Below, piece after piece: positions 6,643 to 16,085 of a stretch of DNA of 64,000 nt. The translations under genes and the position numbers were made by a program. Where the stretch lies: assembly GCA_015055805.1 (NCBI GenBank), contig SVHN01000001.1, positions 1 to 64,000 of the forward strand, given 5' to 3'. The notes under the pieces were generated by a model. The model saw only the letters and a program-made list of their open reading frames with translations. It was not told where the DNA came from and ran no database searches. Source of the DNA: Clostridiales bacterium (GTDB lineage Bacteria; Bacillota; Clostridia; Christensenellales; Borkfalkiaceae). The first letter of the stretch is position 1. Every line of letters begins with the position of its first letter.

Positions 6643-7995
6643 ATGAATCTCGTTATAGTCGGAGCCGGCAACGTCGGCGAGACTTTAGTTGAAAATTTTA
6701 TCAAAGAAAACCACGATATCGTAGTGGTTGACGTTAATCCGCAAAGGGTAAGTTACGTCGTTGACCGTTACGACGTTCAAGGCATTGTTGGCGGCGGAGT
6801 AGAGCGCAGCGTTCTTTTGGACGCAGGCGTTGAAAAAGCCGACTTCGTACTTGCTTGCACTTCTCGTGACGAAGTTAATATTCTGTGTTCGGTGCTTGCA
6901 AGAAAACTTGGCGCAAAGCACACCGTTGCAAGGGTTAGAGATCCCGAATACTTTAAGGAAATGGAAAATATGCGCGAAGAGTTTGGGCTTGATTACTTTT
7001 TTAACCCCGAACGCCGCGCGGCAATCGAGATTGCGCAGATATTAAAGTTTCCGTCGGCTAAAAACGTAGAAAGTTTTGCTGATGGCAAAGCAAGAATGAT
7101 AGAGTTTGATATAACCGACGTTAATCCCGTTGTGGGAAAATCGGTTATGCAGATATCGAGAGAGTACTCAACCAAAATTCTTTTCGGTATGGTGCAGCGC
7201 GGTAGCGACGTGATAATTCCACGCGGTGACTTCGTGTTGCAGGCTGGGGACAGCGTGCATATTATCGGGTCGGAATCAGAGATTGAAAAGTTTACTAAAC
7301 AACTTAAAATCTTTAAGCCTAGGGCAAAATCGGTGTTTATTATAGGCGGCGGTAAAATTGCCTATTACTTAGCGAAAGAACTTATGGATTCGGGCGTGGG
7401 TGTGAAGATTGCGGAAAAGGACGAAGATCGCGCGACTGAACTCAGTCGTGATTTGCCGTCGGCAACCGTGCTTTTACTAGACGCCACCGAACAGGAAGCA
7501 CTCGACGAAGAGAACTTAAAGGGTAACGACGCGTGCGTTACGCTAACGGGTATGGACGAAGAAAACGTTATCGTTTCGCTTTACGCAAAAGAGCGCGGGG
7601 TTGGAAAGGTTATAACCAAAGTAGAGCGTCCGTCCGTTCAAAATATGGTTAAGATTCTAGGGCTTGACACGATCGTTTCGCCGCGCAACGCCATTGCTAA
7701 TCATATCATACGATTTGTTCGCGCGCATAAGTCCGAGACGGCAAGCGGGATAAACACTCTCTATAAACTTAACGATAAAGTTGAGGCTATTGAGTTTACC
7801 GTTGGCGATGGGTTTAATAGGGTGGATACGCCTATTAAAAATCTTGGCATTGAAAGGGGCGTTCTCGTCAGCGGAATAGTTAGAGATAAAGAGTTTATTC
7901 TACCAAGTGGTGACACGGAATTAAAGAAAGGGGATAAAGTTATAGTGGTAACTTCGGTTAAAAACATTACCGAACTTACTCAGATTATAAGGTGA
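6643..7995 (+). CDS. trkA: Trk potassium uptake regulatory subunit TrkA
   Basis: Cytoplasmic NAD(H)-binding subunit that gates the TrkH potassium channel. The 450 residues form two repeats, each an RCK_N Rossmann domain plus an RCK_C domain. The first nucleotide-binding loop is GAGNVG at residues 7-12, with the acidic residue of VVDVNP at the end of strand 2; the second is FIIGGGKIAYYL near residue 229. The RCK_C halves (ends near 218 and 450) contain the family phrase 'L..GD.V.VIG'. GAGAGGG precedes the ATG. The stop is 2 bases before the trkH ATG, so the two are translated together. Confidence 0.95.
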   Translation: MNLVIVGAGNVGETLVENFIKENHDIVVVDVNPQRVSYVVDRYDVQGIVGGGVERSVLLDAGVEKADFVLACTSRDEVNILCSVLARKLGAKHTVARVRDPEYFKEMENMREEFGLDYFFNPERRAAIEIAQILKFPSAKNVESFADGKARMIEFDITDVNPVVGKSVMQISREYSTKILFGMVQRGSDVIIPRGDFVLQAGDSVHIIGSESEIEKFTKQLKIFKPRAKSVFIIGGGKIAYYLAKELMDSGVGVKIAEKDEDRATELSRDLPSATVLLLDATEQEALDEENLKGNDACVTLTGMDEENVIVSLYAKERGVGKVITKVERPSVQNMVKILGLDTIVSPRNAIANHIIRFVRAHKSETASGINTLYKLNDKVEAIEFTVGDGFNRVDTPIKNLGIERGVLVSGIVRDKEFILPSGDTELKKGDKVIVVTSVKNITELTQIIR

Positions 7996-7997
7996 TT

Positions 7998-9440
7998 ATG
8001 AACTACAAAATGGTAATGAACATCATCGGGAAAGTTATGGTCATCGAGGCTGTTTTGCTGTTCTTCCCGTTGTTTGTAGGGGTTATATATAAAGAAGATT
8101 CACTAGTGGCTTTTCTAGTGCCTATTTTGGCACTTTTAGTATTAGGTGTTCCTTTGTCGCTGATACGCTTAAACGATAGAACTATCTATGCTAGAGAGGG
8201 GTTTGTTATAGTTGCGTTGAGTTGGATAATTATGTCTTTATTCGGCGCAATACCTTTCGTTATTTCTGCTAATATTCCAAATTACGTTGATGCATTGTTT
8301 GAAACTGTGTCGGGTTTTACAACGACGGGTAGTTCTATATTGTCTGACGTTGAATCTTTAGATAAGAGTATTCAGTTTTGGCGTTTGTTTACTCATTGGG
8401 TAGGGGGCATGGGCGTATTGGTTTTCGTGCTTGCAATTTTGCCGGCTAGCGATTCGGGTATTATGCACGTTTTCCGTGCGGAAGCACCTGGACCGTCGGT
8501 TGGAAAATTAGTAAGTAAACTTACCTTTACCGCAAGAATTTTGTACGGTATTTACATGGTGCTTACCGTGATAGAAATTGTGTTGCTTGCGTGTGGTGGA
8601 ATGAGCCTATTTGAGAGTGTGGTGCACACTTTTTCTACGGCAGGAACCGGTGGCTTTGGAACGAGAAATAATAGCGTGGCAGGATTTAACAGCGTTTACG
8701 TTGAAATGGTTATAGCTGTGTTTATGTTGCTATTTTCCACGAATTTTAACTTGTTTTATTTGATTTTGATAGGTAACTTTAGTAAGGTATTAAGAAATGA
8801 AGAATTGCGCACTTATTTTATAATCGTGGTTGTAGCAACTCTTACGATTGCCGTAAATCTTTTGTCGACCGGGTTAAAATTTTGGGAGGCAATGAGATAT
8901 TCGTTTTTCCAAGTGTCGTCTATAAGTTCTACAACTGGTTTTTCTAGTGCCGATTTCAACCAGTGGCCTGCATTTTCAAAAGCAGTTATTCTATTTCTTA
9001 CCGTAGTTGGGTCAATGGCAGGCTCAACGGGTGGTGGAATAAAAGTGTCAAGATTAATAATTCTCGTTAAAAGTAGTCGCAAAGACGTTAAAAAAATGTT
9101 GCACCCACGTTCGGTCATTACTACCAAGTTTGAAGGGCAACCATTAGAGCGTTCGGTTGAGAGAGGGGTTAGGACTTATTTTATTGTTTGGGTTATGATC
9201 GTCGTTCTAACGACCTTATTATTATCCTTGGATTATAACGAAGTGTTCACTAATTTTAGCGCAACGCTTGCGTGTATAGGTAACGTTGGTCCAGGTCTTA
9301 ACGCCGTAGGTCCGCTTGGGAATTACTCTATTTATTCGCCATACTCAAAAATACTTTTATCGTTCATCATGCTTGCAGGAAGGCTGGAAATATTCCCCAT
9401 GATAATTTTGTTTTCATCTAATACTTGGAAAAAGGGTTAA
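7998..9440 (+). CDS. trkH: Trk potassium uptake channel subunit TrkH
   Basis: Potassium-translocating membrane subunit of 480 residues. The four pore loops typical of the SKT family are visible: TTTGSSI, STAGTGGFGT, SSTTGFSS and IGNVGPGLN. Many hydrophobic helices lie between them. The ATG at 7998 is chosen because AAGG lies about 6 bases before it. A GTG at 7992, overlapping the trkA stop, would add two residues and is an alternative. The C-terminus LAGRLEIFPMIILF is the usual TrkH ending. It works with the TrkA ring encoded just upstream. Confidence 0.95.
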   Translation: MNYKMVMNIIGKVMVIEAVLLFFPLFVGVIYKEDSLVAFLVPILALLVLGVPLSLIRLNDRTIYAREGFVIVALSWIIMSLFGAIPFVISANIPNYVDALFETVSGFTTTGSSILSDVESLDKSIQFWRLFTHWVGGMGVLVFVLAILPASDSGIMHVFRAEAPGPSVGKLVSKLTFTARILYGIYMVLTVIEIVLLACGGMSLFESVVHTFSTAGTGGFGTRNNSVAGFNSVYVEMVIAVFMLLFSTNFNLFYLILIGNFSKVLRNEELRTYFIIVVVATLTIAVNLLSTGLKFWEAMRYSFFQVSSISSTTGFSSADFNQWPAFSKAVILFLTVVGSMAGSTGGGIKVSRLIILVKSSRKDVKKMLHPRSVITTKFEGQPLERSVERGVRTYFIVWVMIVVLTTLLLSLDYNEVFTNFSATLACIGNVGPGLNAVGPLGNYSIYSPYSKILLSFIMLAGRLEIFPMIILFSSNTWKKG

Positions 9441-9489
9441 AAATTTTTTTCTAAATCTTTTATTGACGGCTTTTTCGGCGGAAAAACGT

Positions 9490-9519
9490 TTGACAATTTT
9501 CGCCTTAAAATGTTATACT
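9490..9519 (+). promoter_or_regulatory. Purine operon promoter
   Basis: TTGACA (9490-9495), 18 bp, TATACT (9514-9519), about 30 bp before the riboswitch. Confidence 0.75.
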
Positions 9520-9550
9520 TTAATCACTTGAAAATTTTGATTGTTTTTTG

Positions 9551-9620
9551 CAACTGACGGACAAGTGGGCTTTAACCCGCGGGGAGTGAAAAACATATAG
9601 TTTTGTCGACCGTCTGGGCA
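9551..9620 (+). promoter_or_regulatory. ZTP (pfl) riboswitch
   Basis: The leader has the hallmarks of the pfl RNA: CTGACGG, a short stem with GTGGG...AACCCGCGGGGAG, a variable linker, and the 3' half ACCGTCTGGGCAG that pairs back to GACGG and forms a pseudoknot. These RNAs bind ZTP/ZMP (AICAR phosphates), which build up when 10-formyl-THF is low, and turn on purine and folate genes. The 3' GGGCAG also forms the left arm of the terminator at 9616-9648, so ligand binding should prevent termination. This fits the downstream formyl-dependent steps, PurN and the AICAR formyltransferase, and fhs. Confidence 0.92.
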
Positions 9621-9654
9621 GTTTGAAGTTGTTTTTTTCAAACTGCCCTTTTTT
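9616..9654 (+). terminator. Riboswitch-controlled terminator
   Basis: GGGCAGTTTGAA (9616-9627) pairs perfectly with TTCAAACTGCCC (9637-9648), then six T. Its left arm overlaps the conserved riboswitch sequence CTGGGCAG, the expected switch for transcription attenuation. Confidence 0.9.
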
Positions 9655-9657
9655 ATT

Positions 9658-9780
9658 AAACGGCTTATCTACTGCGCAATACTGCGTTAACTGCTACGAA
9701 GATAAGACCTTTACGACCAACAAGGTCGCCGCAGTCCTTATCTTCTAGCGAGCCTTGTCTTGCTTGTATCTAACCCGTTT
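9658..9780 (+). repeat. Intergenic hairpin repeat, copy A
   Basis: Begins AAACGG and ends CCGTTT, with the family 5' module GCGCAATACTGCG and 3' module CTTGTCTTGCTTGTATCTAA. The central stem is GAAGATAAG (9698-9706)/CTTATCTTC (9737-9745) around an inner CGACC-GGTCG hairpin. It lies between the riboswitch terminator and purE, so it is inside the purine leader. See the copies near 32089, 34156, 34283, 43215 and 46952. Confidence 0.8.
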
Positions 9781-9821
9781 AATGGGAACAAATATAAAAA
9801 TACTTACCTAGGAGAATAACA

Positions 9822-10313
9822 ATGAAAAAAGTTGCAGTTATAATGGGGAGCGATAGCGACCTTAAAGTAGTGGAAAAAGCCATTACCACTTTAAAAGCAT
9901 ACGGCGTTGAAACGGAAGTGCATATCTATTCTGCGCACCGCACGCCAGTTGAGGCAAAAGAATTTACGGCAAACGCAAGAGATAACGGAATAGGCGTTAT
10001 CATTGCTGCGGCTGGTAAGGCTGCGCACCTTGCGGGCGCGATTGCTGCAAATACCACTTTACCTGTTATAGGTATTCCCGTTAAAGGTTCGGCACTCGAC
10101 GGTATGGACGCGCTTTTATCAACCGTTCAAATGCCTGCTGGTATTCCCGTTGCGACCGTTGCAATTGACGGCGCGGAAAACGCTGCGCTTCTTGCGATAC
10201 AGATTTTAAGCGTTGAAGATAAAACTTTGGCAGATAAACTTCAAGCGGCAAGAGATGAGAAAAAGGCAAAAATCCTTGAAAAGGATAAGGAAATAAACGC
10301 GCAGTACAAATAA
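9822..10313 (+). CDS. purE: 5-(carboxyamino)imidazole ribonucleotide mutase (PurE)
   Basis: Works at the carboxylation step that makes CAIR. The 163-residue length is normal. GSDSDL, SAHRTP (class I signature; class II has SAHK) and VQMPAGIPVATVAI are present. The loop that is usually AGGAAHLPG reads AGKAAHLAG, and the usual GKxGxxN stretch is shortened to AIDGAENAA. Class I PurE needs PurK to make N5-CAIR, and no purK is in this operon or window. Whether this enzyme uses N5-CAIR or AIR plus CO2 cannot be settled here. It is the first gene after the ZTP riboswitch, with TAGGAG before the ATG. Confidence 0.93.
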   Translation: MKKVAVIMGSDSDLKVVEKAITTLKAYGVETEVHIYSAHRTPVEAKEFTANARDNGIGVIIAAAGKAAHLAGAIAANTTLPVIGIPVKGSALDGMDALLSTVQMPAGIPVATVAIDGAENAALLAIQILSVEDKTLADKLQAARDEKKAKILEKDKEINAQYK

Positions 10314-10324
10314 TCTGCGCAAAT

Positions 10325-10353
10325 AAAAGTGAGAGCAAAACGCTTTCACTTTT
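10325..10353 (+). terminator. Weak hairpin between purE and purF
   Basis: AAAAGTGA (10325-10332) pairs with TCACTTTT (10346-10353). The T run is short, so it may only weaken read-through or act on mRNA decay. Confidence 0.4.
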
Positions 10354-10387
10354 CGGCTTTTATGTGTATTTTGTATGGAGGACTTAT

Positions 10388-11833
10388 ATGAGAGAAATAC
10401 ACGAAGAATGTGGAGTGTTCGGCGTATACGCGTCGGAAAGATGCAACGTTGCAAGTATGACCTATTACGGCCTATACGCTCTTCAACACCGTGGACAAGA
10501 TGCCTGTGGTATAGTTGTAAACGACGGCGGTGTGTTTACGGCAAAGAAAGGGCTTGGACTAGTAGGCGAAGTGTTTACCAAAGATGCGCTCAAAAACTTA
10601 GGGCTCGGTAAACTTGCCATAGGACATTGCTTTGCGGGAACTAAGGGACAGGTTAATATTTCTAACGCGCAACCGCTCGTCGTCAATCACGTTAAGGGCA
10701 GTATCGCGCTTGGGTTTAATGGAAACTTAGTCAACAAAACTAAACTTAAAAACGATCTCGAATTGCAGGGCTCGATATTCCACTCGACGGGGGATACTGA
10801 AGTTATTGCTTACGAAATAATTAAGGCGAGACTTTCGTCACCATCAATAGAGCATGCAATACTTAAAGCAATGGAAAAACTTGAAGGCGCGTACTGCATA
10901 GTCGCTATGTCGCCGACCAAGATTATAGCGGCAAGAGATCCTCACGGATTTAGACCGCTTTGCTACGGAAAGACCGAAGACGGATCTTACGTCGTAGCGT
11001 CGGAAAGTTGCGCGCTCGACGCAGTTGGCGCAAAACTTATCCGTGACGTTAAACCGGGCGAACTAATAGTTATAGACGCTATGGGCGTGCGTTCAATGGA
11101 AAATCATTGTGGAAAATGCCCGATGACCTCTTGTATCTTCGAGTTTGTTTATAACGCAAGACCAGACTCTGTCGTGGACGGATATTCGGTGCACGAGGCA
11201 AGAGTGGAAATGGGAAGATACTTAGCTAAAAAATACCCTGTTGACGCGGACGTCGTAATAAGCGTTCCCGACTCGGGTAACGACGCGGCAATAGGTTACG
11301 CTAAAGAATCGGGTATCCCCTACGAACTAGGATTTCTTAAAAATAAATACGTTGGAAGAACTTTTATCTTCCCCGATCAGAAAGACAGGGAAGATCAGGT
11401 TAGAAAAAAACTTAACCCCATTGCCTCTGTCGTAAACGGCAAGCGCGTAGTAATGGTTGACGACTCAATCGTAAGGGGTACGACCAGCGGAAGAGTTGTT
11501 AAATTGCTTAGAGAAGCAGGCGCAACCGAAGTGCATTTTATGGTTTCGTCGCCGCCTTTCTTGTATCCGTGTTTTTACGGCACGGACGTTCCCGATAGGC
11601 ATATGTTAATAGCAAACAACTACACTTGCGAAGAAATTCGTAAGATGGTCGGGGTAGACAGTCTTTGCTATCTAGATCTTGAAGATATGAAAAAGATCGC
11701 GATTATGGGGGGAAAGAACGGATTCTGCTACGCTTGCTTTGACGGTAAGTATGCAACCGAAATTCCGCAGATTGAACCGCAAAAGTACAGCGAAAAAATT
11801 GATATTGAACAAAAAACCAAAAGACACGAATAA
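10388..11833 (+). CDS. purF: Amidophosphoribosyltransferase (PurF)
   Basis: First committed step of purine synthesis, PRPP plus glutamine to phosphoribosylamine. The start at 10388 has GGAGG upstream and leaves a seven-residue propeptide before Cys8 of CGVFG, the N-terminal nucleophile exposed by self-cleavage. The glutaminase domain fills about residues 8-235 and the PRPP-binding motif [16 protein letters not shown] lies near 353-370. Cysteines near 241-249 (CGKCPMTSC) and 447-450 (CYAC) match those that hold the oxygen-sensitive [4Fe-4S] cluster of the Bacillus-type enzyme. It is 481 residues, a normal length. Confidence 0.96.
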   Translation: MREIHEECGVFGVYASERCNVASMTYYGLYALQHRGQDACGIVVNDGGVFTAKKGLGLVGEVFTKDALKNLGLGKLAIGHCFAGTKGQVNISNAQPLVVNHVKGSIALGFNGNLVNKTKLKNDLELQGSIFHSTGDTEVIAYEIIKARLSSPSIEHAILKAMEKLEGAYCIVAMSPTKIIAARDPHGFRPLCYGKTEDGSYVVASESCALDAVGAKLIRDVKPGELIVIDAMGVRSMENHCGKCPMTSCIFEFVYNARPDSVVDGYSVHEARVEMGRYLAKKYPVDADVVISVPDSGNDAAIGYAKESGIPYELGFLKNKYVGRTFIFPDQKDREDQVRKKLNPIASVVNGKRVVMVDDSIVRGTTSGRVVKLLREAGATEVHFMVSSPPFLYPCFYGTDVPDRHMLIANNYTCEEIRKMVGVDSLCYLDLEDMKKIAIMGGKNGFCYACFDGKYATEIPQIEPQKYSEKIDIEQKTKRHE

Positions 11834-11853
11834 AAATATACGGAGAGAAGATT

Positions 11854-12894
11854 ATGAACGAAAAAAGTTTCAGCGAAAGCTATAAGGCGGCAGGCGTAGA
11901 CATTACCGCGGGTTATAAAGCGGTAGAACTTATGAAAGGTCACATTAAAAGAACTATGACCGACGGGGTTTGCTCGGATATCGGTGGGTTCGGCGGACTT
12001 TTCAATCTTGGGAAAAAGGTTAAAAACCCCGTTCTAGTTAGTGGAACGGACGGCGTTGGTACTAAACTTAAATTGGCGTTCCTTATGGACAAGCACGACA
12101 CCGTTGGTATCGACTGCGTTGCAATGTGCGTAAACGACGTTATTTGCTGCGGAGCAAAACCGCTTTTCTTCCTCGACTATATTGCAGTAGGCAAAAACGT
12201 TCCCGAACGCGTAGCGTCTATCGTGTCGGGTGTTGCTGAAGGCTGCGTTCAGTCGGGTTGCGCGCTTATCGGCGGCGAAACGGCGGAAATGCCGGGATTT
12301 TATCCTGTTGACGAATACGATCTTGCTGGTTTTGCAGTAGGCGTAGTTGACAAAAAGAAAATTCTCGACAACAAGACCATGAAAGCAGGCGACGTAGTTA
12401 TCGCGTTGCCGTCAACGGGCGTTCACAGCAACGGCTTTTCTTTGGTAAGAAAGGTGTTTGACGTTGAAAAGGCTGACATCAAAACCCCGTTAGAAGCTCT
12501 TGGTGGAAAGAGCCTTGGTGAAACCTTGCTCACCCCAACTAGAATTTACGTTAAATCTATTCTCGCTTTGATTGATAAAGTTAAAGTAAAAGCAATATCA
12601 CATATCACGGGCGGCGGATTTTATGAGAATATCCCCAGAAGTATTCCCGACGGTTTGGGCGCAAAGATTGATAGGGCGGCTGTTAAAATTCTTCCCATTT
12701 TCGATCTTCTCGCTAAGACTGGTAACGTTTGCGAAAGAGATATGTTCAATACCTTTAACATGGGCGTTGGCATGAGCGTCGTCGTAAGAAAAGAAGACGC
12801 CGACAAAGCGGTTGCTGTACTTCACGCCAACGGTGAAAACGCTTACGTTATGGGCGAAATAGTTAATTCGGATACCAAGATTCAGATATGTTAA
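11854..12894 (+). CDS. purM: Phosphoribosylformylglycinamidine cyclo-ligase (AIR synthetase)
   Basis: Closes the imidazole ring, turning FGAM to AIR with ATP. The 346 residues match the family. [15 protein letters not shown] near residues 62-76 is the ATP-binding signature, and [11 protein letters not shown] and [14 protein letters not shown] are further family blocks. GGAGAG precedes the ATG. Its end overlaps the formate-channel gene by 7 bases. Confidence 0.96.
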   Translation: MNEKSFSESYKAAGVDITAGYKAVELMKGHIKRTMTDGVCSDIGGFGGLFNLGKKVKNPVLVSGTDGVGTKLKLAFLMDKHDTVGIDCVAMCVNDVICCGAKPLFFLDYIAVGKNVPERVASIVSGVAEGCVQSGCALIGGETAEMPGFYPVDEYDLAGFAVGVVDKKKILDNKTMKAGDVVIALPSTGVHSNGFSLVRKVFDVEKADIKTPLEALGGKSLGETLLTPTRIYVKSILALIDKVKVKAISHITGGGFYENIPRSIPDGLGAKIDRAAVKILPIFDLLAKTGNVCERDMFNTFNMGVGMSVVVRKEDADKAVAVLHANGENAYVMGEIVNSDTKIQIC

Positions 12895-13541
12895 GAAAGA
12901 TTTTAGACGGCGTTTCCGCAGGGCTTATGATAACCATAGGTTGCTCGGTGTATTTAGCGTGTGAAAACAAATACGTCGGCGCAGTAATGTTTGCGGTCGC
13001 GCTTTTAACAATTTGCTATAAAGGTCTTTCGCTCTTTACGGGTAAAGTCGGGTATATTCCCGAAAACCACTCTAAAGACGCGGTATCAACTCTTCTTTTA
13101 GGACTTCTTGGAAACGCTATTGCCACAATAGGGTTCGGAACGCTTATTGGTCTTGCTTTGCCGTCGCTTAAAGAAACGGCTATCGGATTGTATCAAGCAA
13201 AGCTTACCCAAGAACTTTGGCAGACGCTTATCCGCGCGGTATTCTGTGGCGTGCTTATGTACGTTGCGGTGAGCGTGTATCGCGACAATAAGACCATTGC
13301 TGGAATAGTCTTTGCAGTACCCGTATTTATCCTAAGCGGATTTGAACACTCTATTGCGGATATGTGCTACTTTGCAATATCTATGCAAGCGTCGTTTGAT
13401 GCGTTCGTGTTTATACTCGTCGTTATTTTAGGTAACGCGCTTGGCGGTATGCTACTTCCTATACTTCAAGGCAAGCTTAAAATAGGCAAGATGCAAGACA
13501 ACGTAAAGACGGAGGCTAAAAAAGATGAAAAGACTAATTAA
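12888..13541 (+). CDS. Formate/nitrite transporter (FNT) family channel
   Basis: A 217-residue membrane protein with about six hydrophobic segments. The segment [13 protein letters not shown] (about residues 153-165) is the FNT signature around the pore His. FNT channels pass formate, nitrite, lactate or hydrosulfide. Its start overlaps purM by 7 bases and its end overlaps purN by 17 bases, so it is firmly part of the purine operon. With fhs at the end of the same operon, formate is the likely cargo: it would feed 10-formyl-THF for PurN and the AICAR step. It is shorter than FocA (about 285 residues). The formate assignment is inference from context. Confidence 0.88.
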   Translation: MLRKILDGVSAGLMITIGCSVYLACENKYVGAVMFAVALLTICYKGLSLFTGKVGYIPENHSKDAVSTLLLGLLGNAIATIGFGTLIGLALPSLKETAIGLYQAKLTQELWQTLIRAVFCGVLMYVAVSVYRDNKTIAGIVFAVPVFILSGFEHSIADMCYFAISMQASFDAFVFILVVILGNALGGMLLPILQGKLKIGKMQDNVKTEAKKDEKTN

Positions 13542-14133
13542 CGTGGCGGTATTAGTGTCGGGCGGCGGTACTAACTTGCAGGCGATAATAGACTACGCGG
13601 CGGAAGGTAATCTTAAAAGCGGAAATCTAGTTAAAGTAATATCCAGCAAGGAAGGCGCGTACGCACTAGAACGCGCAAAATCAGTTGACGTAAAGACTGC
13701 CGTCGTTACAAGAAAAGGCAAAACACAGGAAGAGTTTGAATCCGGACTTATAAAAGAACTTGAAGAGTGCAATGCGGAAGTTATAGTACTTGCAGGGTTT
13801 ATGTGCATACTCTCGAAAGACTTTACCGATAGATATAAAGACCGCATAATCAACGTGCACCCGTCGCTTATCCCAAGTTTTTGTGGCGAAGGATTTTACG
13901 GATTAAAAGTACACGAGGCGGCGTTAGCTTACGGCGTTAAAGTAACGGGCGCAACCGTGCATTTCGTAAACGAAATTCCAGACGGCGGAAAGATTATTAT
14001 GCAAAGGGCGGTTAAGATTAAAGAAAACGATACGCCCGAAGCCCTTCAAAAAAGGGTTATGGAACAAGCAGAGTGGAAAATTTTGCCCACTTCGCTTGAA
14101 CAGGTTTGTAAATCACTTCTTAAAGGAGAATAA
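13525..14133 (+). CDS. purN: Phosphoribosylglycinamide formyltransferase (10-formyl-THF dependent)
   Basis: Transfers a formyl group from 10-formyl-THF to GAR. The 202 residues include VLVSGGGTNLQAII near the N-terminus for the phosphate site. The catalytic Asn and His lie in INVHPSLIP, and the Asp in VNEIPDGG. GGAGG lies about 9 bases before the ATG, inside the end of the FNT gene. The usual glycine loop reads SFCGEGFYGLKVHEA. It is 2 bases ahead of the next ORF, so coupling is likely. Confidence 0.95.
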   Translation: MKRLINVAVLVSGGGTNLQAIIDYAAEGNLKSGNLVKVISSKEGAYALERAKSVDVKTAVVTRKGKTQEEFESGLIKELEECNAEVIVLAGFMCILSKDFTDRYKDRIINVHPSLIPSFCGEGFYGLKVHEAALAYGVKVTGATVHFVNEIPDGGKIIMQRAVKIKENDTPEALQKRVMEQAEWKILPTSLEQVCKSLLKGE

Positions 14134-14135
14134 AT

Positions 14136-14873
14136 ATGAGTGTTAAAGGTTTGAACGAAATTAAAGATTTGCTGTCGGCTAATAGTTATCCCGGCAGAGG
14201 CATTATAGTAGGCAAGAGCGCAGACGGTAAAAGCGCGATGATCGCATATTTTATTATGGGCAGAAGTACCAACAGTCGTAACCGTATTTTTGAAAGGTAC
14301 GAGGGCGGTATGAGAACTAAGGCGTTTGACGAGAGCAAACTCGTTGACCCAAGCCTTATAATATACAATCCTTTCTTAGAGTGCGGCAATGCCGACATAG
14401 TTACTAACGGCGACCAGACTGATACTGTTCGCGACTATATCGTAAAGAACGGTGACGACGGCTATGCTTTTGAAAAATCACTTCATACCAGAGAGTTTGA
14501 GCCCGACCACCCCAACTACACACCGAGAATTTCGGGTATCTTAAACTACGACTATAAGGCGCAGAACTTTAATTATAAACTGTCCATACTCAAAAGTTCG
14601 GACGGTAACCCCGAAGTTTGCGACAGATATTTTTATAGTTATTTGCCGATAGCAGGCTTAGGTCATTTTATACACACCTACGAGTGCGACGGCAATCCTA
14701 TCCCGTCCTTTTACGGCGAACCCGAAAGGGTTAAAATGCCGAATACGGCAAAAGAACTTGCAGATATCGTTTGGACTTATCTCAATGAAGATAACAAGGT
14801 ATCGTTGTTCGTAAGAACGGTATCGCTTGCCGACGGCAAGACCGAAGAAATCATTATTAATAAGAACAAATAG
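14136..14873 (+). CDS. PurO-like IMP cyclohydrolase
   Basis: A 245-residue protein whose N-terminal part, NSYPGRGIIVGKS and MGRSTNSRNR, matches the archaeal-type IMP cyclohydrolase family (PurO, IMP_cyclohyd) that closes FAICAR to IMP. It sits directly before a stand-alone AICAR formyltransferase, which lacks the usual PurH cyclohydrolase domain. The two genes together therefore replace bifunctional PurH. This family is known in Clostridia; the activity here is inferred from family and context. Confidence 0.85.
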   Translation: MSVKGLNEIKDLLSANSYPGRGIIVGKSADGKSAMIAYFIMGRSTNSRNRIFERYEGGMRTKAFDESKLVDPSLIIYNPFLECGNADIVTNGDQTDTVRDYIVKNGDDGYAFEKSLHTREFEPDHPNYTPRISGILNYDYKAQNFNYKLSILKSSDGNPEVCDRYFYSYLPIAGLGHFIHTYECDGNPIPSFYGEPERVKMPNTAKELADIVWTYLNEDNKVSLFVRTVSLADGKTEEIIINKNK

Positions 14874-14883
14874 GAGAATAGAA

Positions 14884-16071
14884 ATGAAAGAATTTGAACT
14901 TAAATACGGTTGTAACCCTAACCAAAAACCCGCAAAAATTTATATGGCTAACGGCAGCGAACTTCCCGTTACCATACTTAACGGCAGACCCGGATACATA
15001 AACTTTTTAGATGCGTTTAACTCTTGGCAGCTCGTAAAAGAACTTAAAGAAGCAACGGGCAAACCCTCGGCTACTTCTTTTAAGCACGTAAGCCCGGCAG
15101 GCGCGGCAGTCGGTGAAAAATTATCCGACGTAGAAAAGAAGGCTTGCTTTGTAGACGATATAGAAGGTCTTGACGATTCGCCTATCGCTTGCGCTTACGC
15201 AAGGGCAAGGGGAACTGACCGTATGAGTTCGTTCGGTGACTGGATCGCTCTTTCCGACGAGTGCGACGAAACCACCGCTATGATAGTTAAAAGAGAAGTT
15301 TCCGACGGTATAATCGCTCCGTCATACTCTGCTAAGGCTTTGGAAATCTTAAAGTCTAAGAGAAACGGAACATACAACGTCGTTCAGATCGACCCCGACT
15401 ACGATCCCGAAGAAAAAGAGATTAAACAGGTTTTCGGCGTAACCTTTGAACAGGGCAGAAATAACTTCAAAATCAATAGGGAACTTATCACCAAAGAGAT
15501 AGTTACCGCTGATAAGAAATTCCCCGAAAGCGCGGTTATAGACTTAATCGTTGCGCTTATCACCTTAAAATATACTCAGTCCAACTCGGTATGCTTTGCG
15601 CATAACGGACAGGCAATCGGCGTAGGTGCAGGTCAGCAGTCCAGAATACATTGTACTCGTCTTGCTGGTAGCAAGGCAGACAACTGGTTCTTGCGTCAAA
15701 GTGAAAAGGTATTAAATCTTCCTTTCCTTCCCACGCTTGGTAGACCTGACCGCAACAACGTTATAGATATCTATATTTCCGACGAGTGTGAGGATTTGCT
15801 TGTCGACGGAGTATGGCAGAAATACTTTACCGAAAAACCCTCGCTATTTACTAGAGAAGACAAAAAGGCTGTTCTATCCAAGATAAGCGGCGTTGCGTTA
15901 GGATCAGACGCGTTCTTCCCGTTCAGCGACAACATTGAACGCGCAGCAAAGAGCGGTGTTTCTTACATTGCAGAACCGGGTGGTTCGGTAAGGGATGACT
16001 TGGTTATCAAGGCTTGTGACGAACGCGGTATGGTTATGTCGTTTACAGGCATGCGTTTATTCCACCACTAA
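14884..16071 (+). CDS. Stand-alone AICAR formyltransferase (PurH C-terminal type)
   Basis: Converts AICAR to FAICAR with 10-formyl-THF. The 395 residues correspond only to the AICARFT half of PurH; the N-terminal MGS-like IMP cyclohydrolase domain is absent. Lys67-His68 in SFKHVSPAGAA is the catalytic Lys-His pair (usually NLKHANPCG). NSVCFAHNGQAIGVGAGQQSR and RDDLVIKACDERGMVM are further family blocks. The start at 14884 has AGGAG 7 bases before it; the frame is open upstream but lacks a site. AICAR (ZMP) is the metabolite sensed by the operon riboswitch, so this enzyme uses the inducing ligand. Confidence 0.93.
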   Translation: MKEFELKYGCNPNQKPAKIYMANGSELPVTILNGRPGYINFLDAFNSWQLVKELKEATGKPSATSFKHVSPAGAAVGEKLSDVEKKACFVDDIEGLDDSPIACAYARARGTDRMSSFGDWIALSDECDETTAMIVKREVSDGIIAPSYSAKALEILKSKRNGTYNVVQIDPDYDPEEKEIKQVFGVTFEQGRNNFKINRELITKEIVTADKKFPESAVIDLIVALITLKYTQSNSVCFAHNGQAIGVGAGQQSRIHCTRLAGSKADNWFLRQSEKVLNLPFLPTLGRPDRNNVIDIYISDECEDLLVDGVWQKYFTEKPSLFTREDKKAVLSKISGVALGSDAFFPFSDNIERAAKSGVSYIAEPGGSVRDDLVIKACDERGMVMSFTGMRLFHH

Positions 16072-16085
16072 TATCGGAGAAAAAT

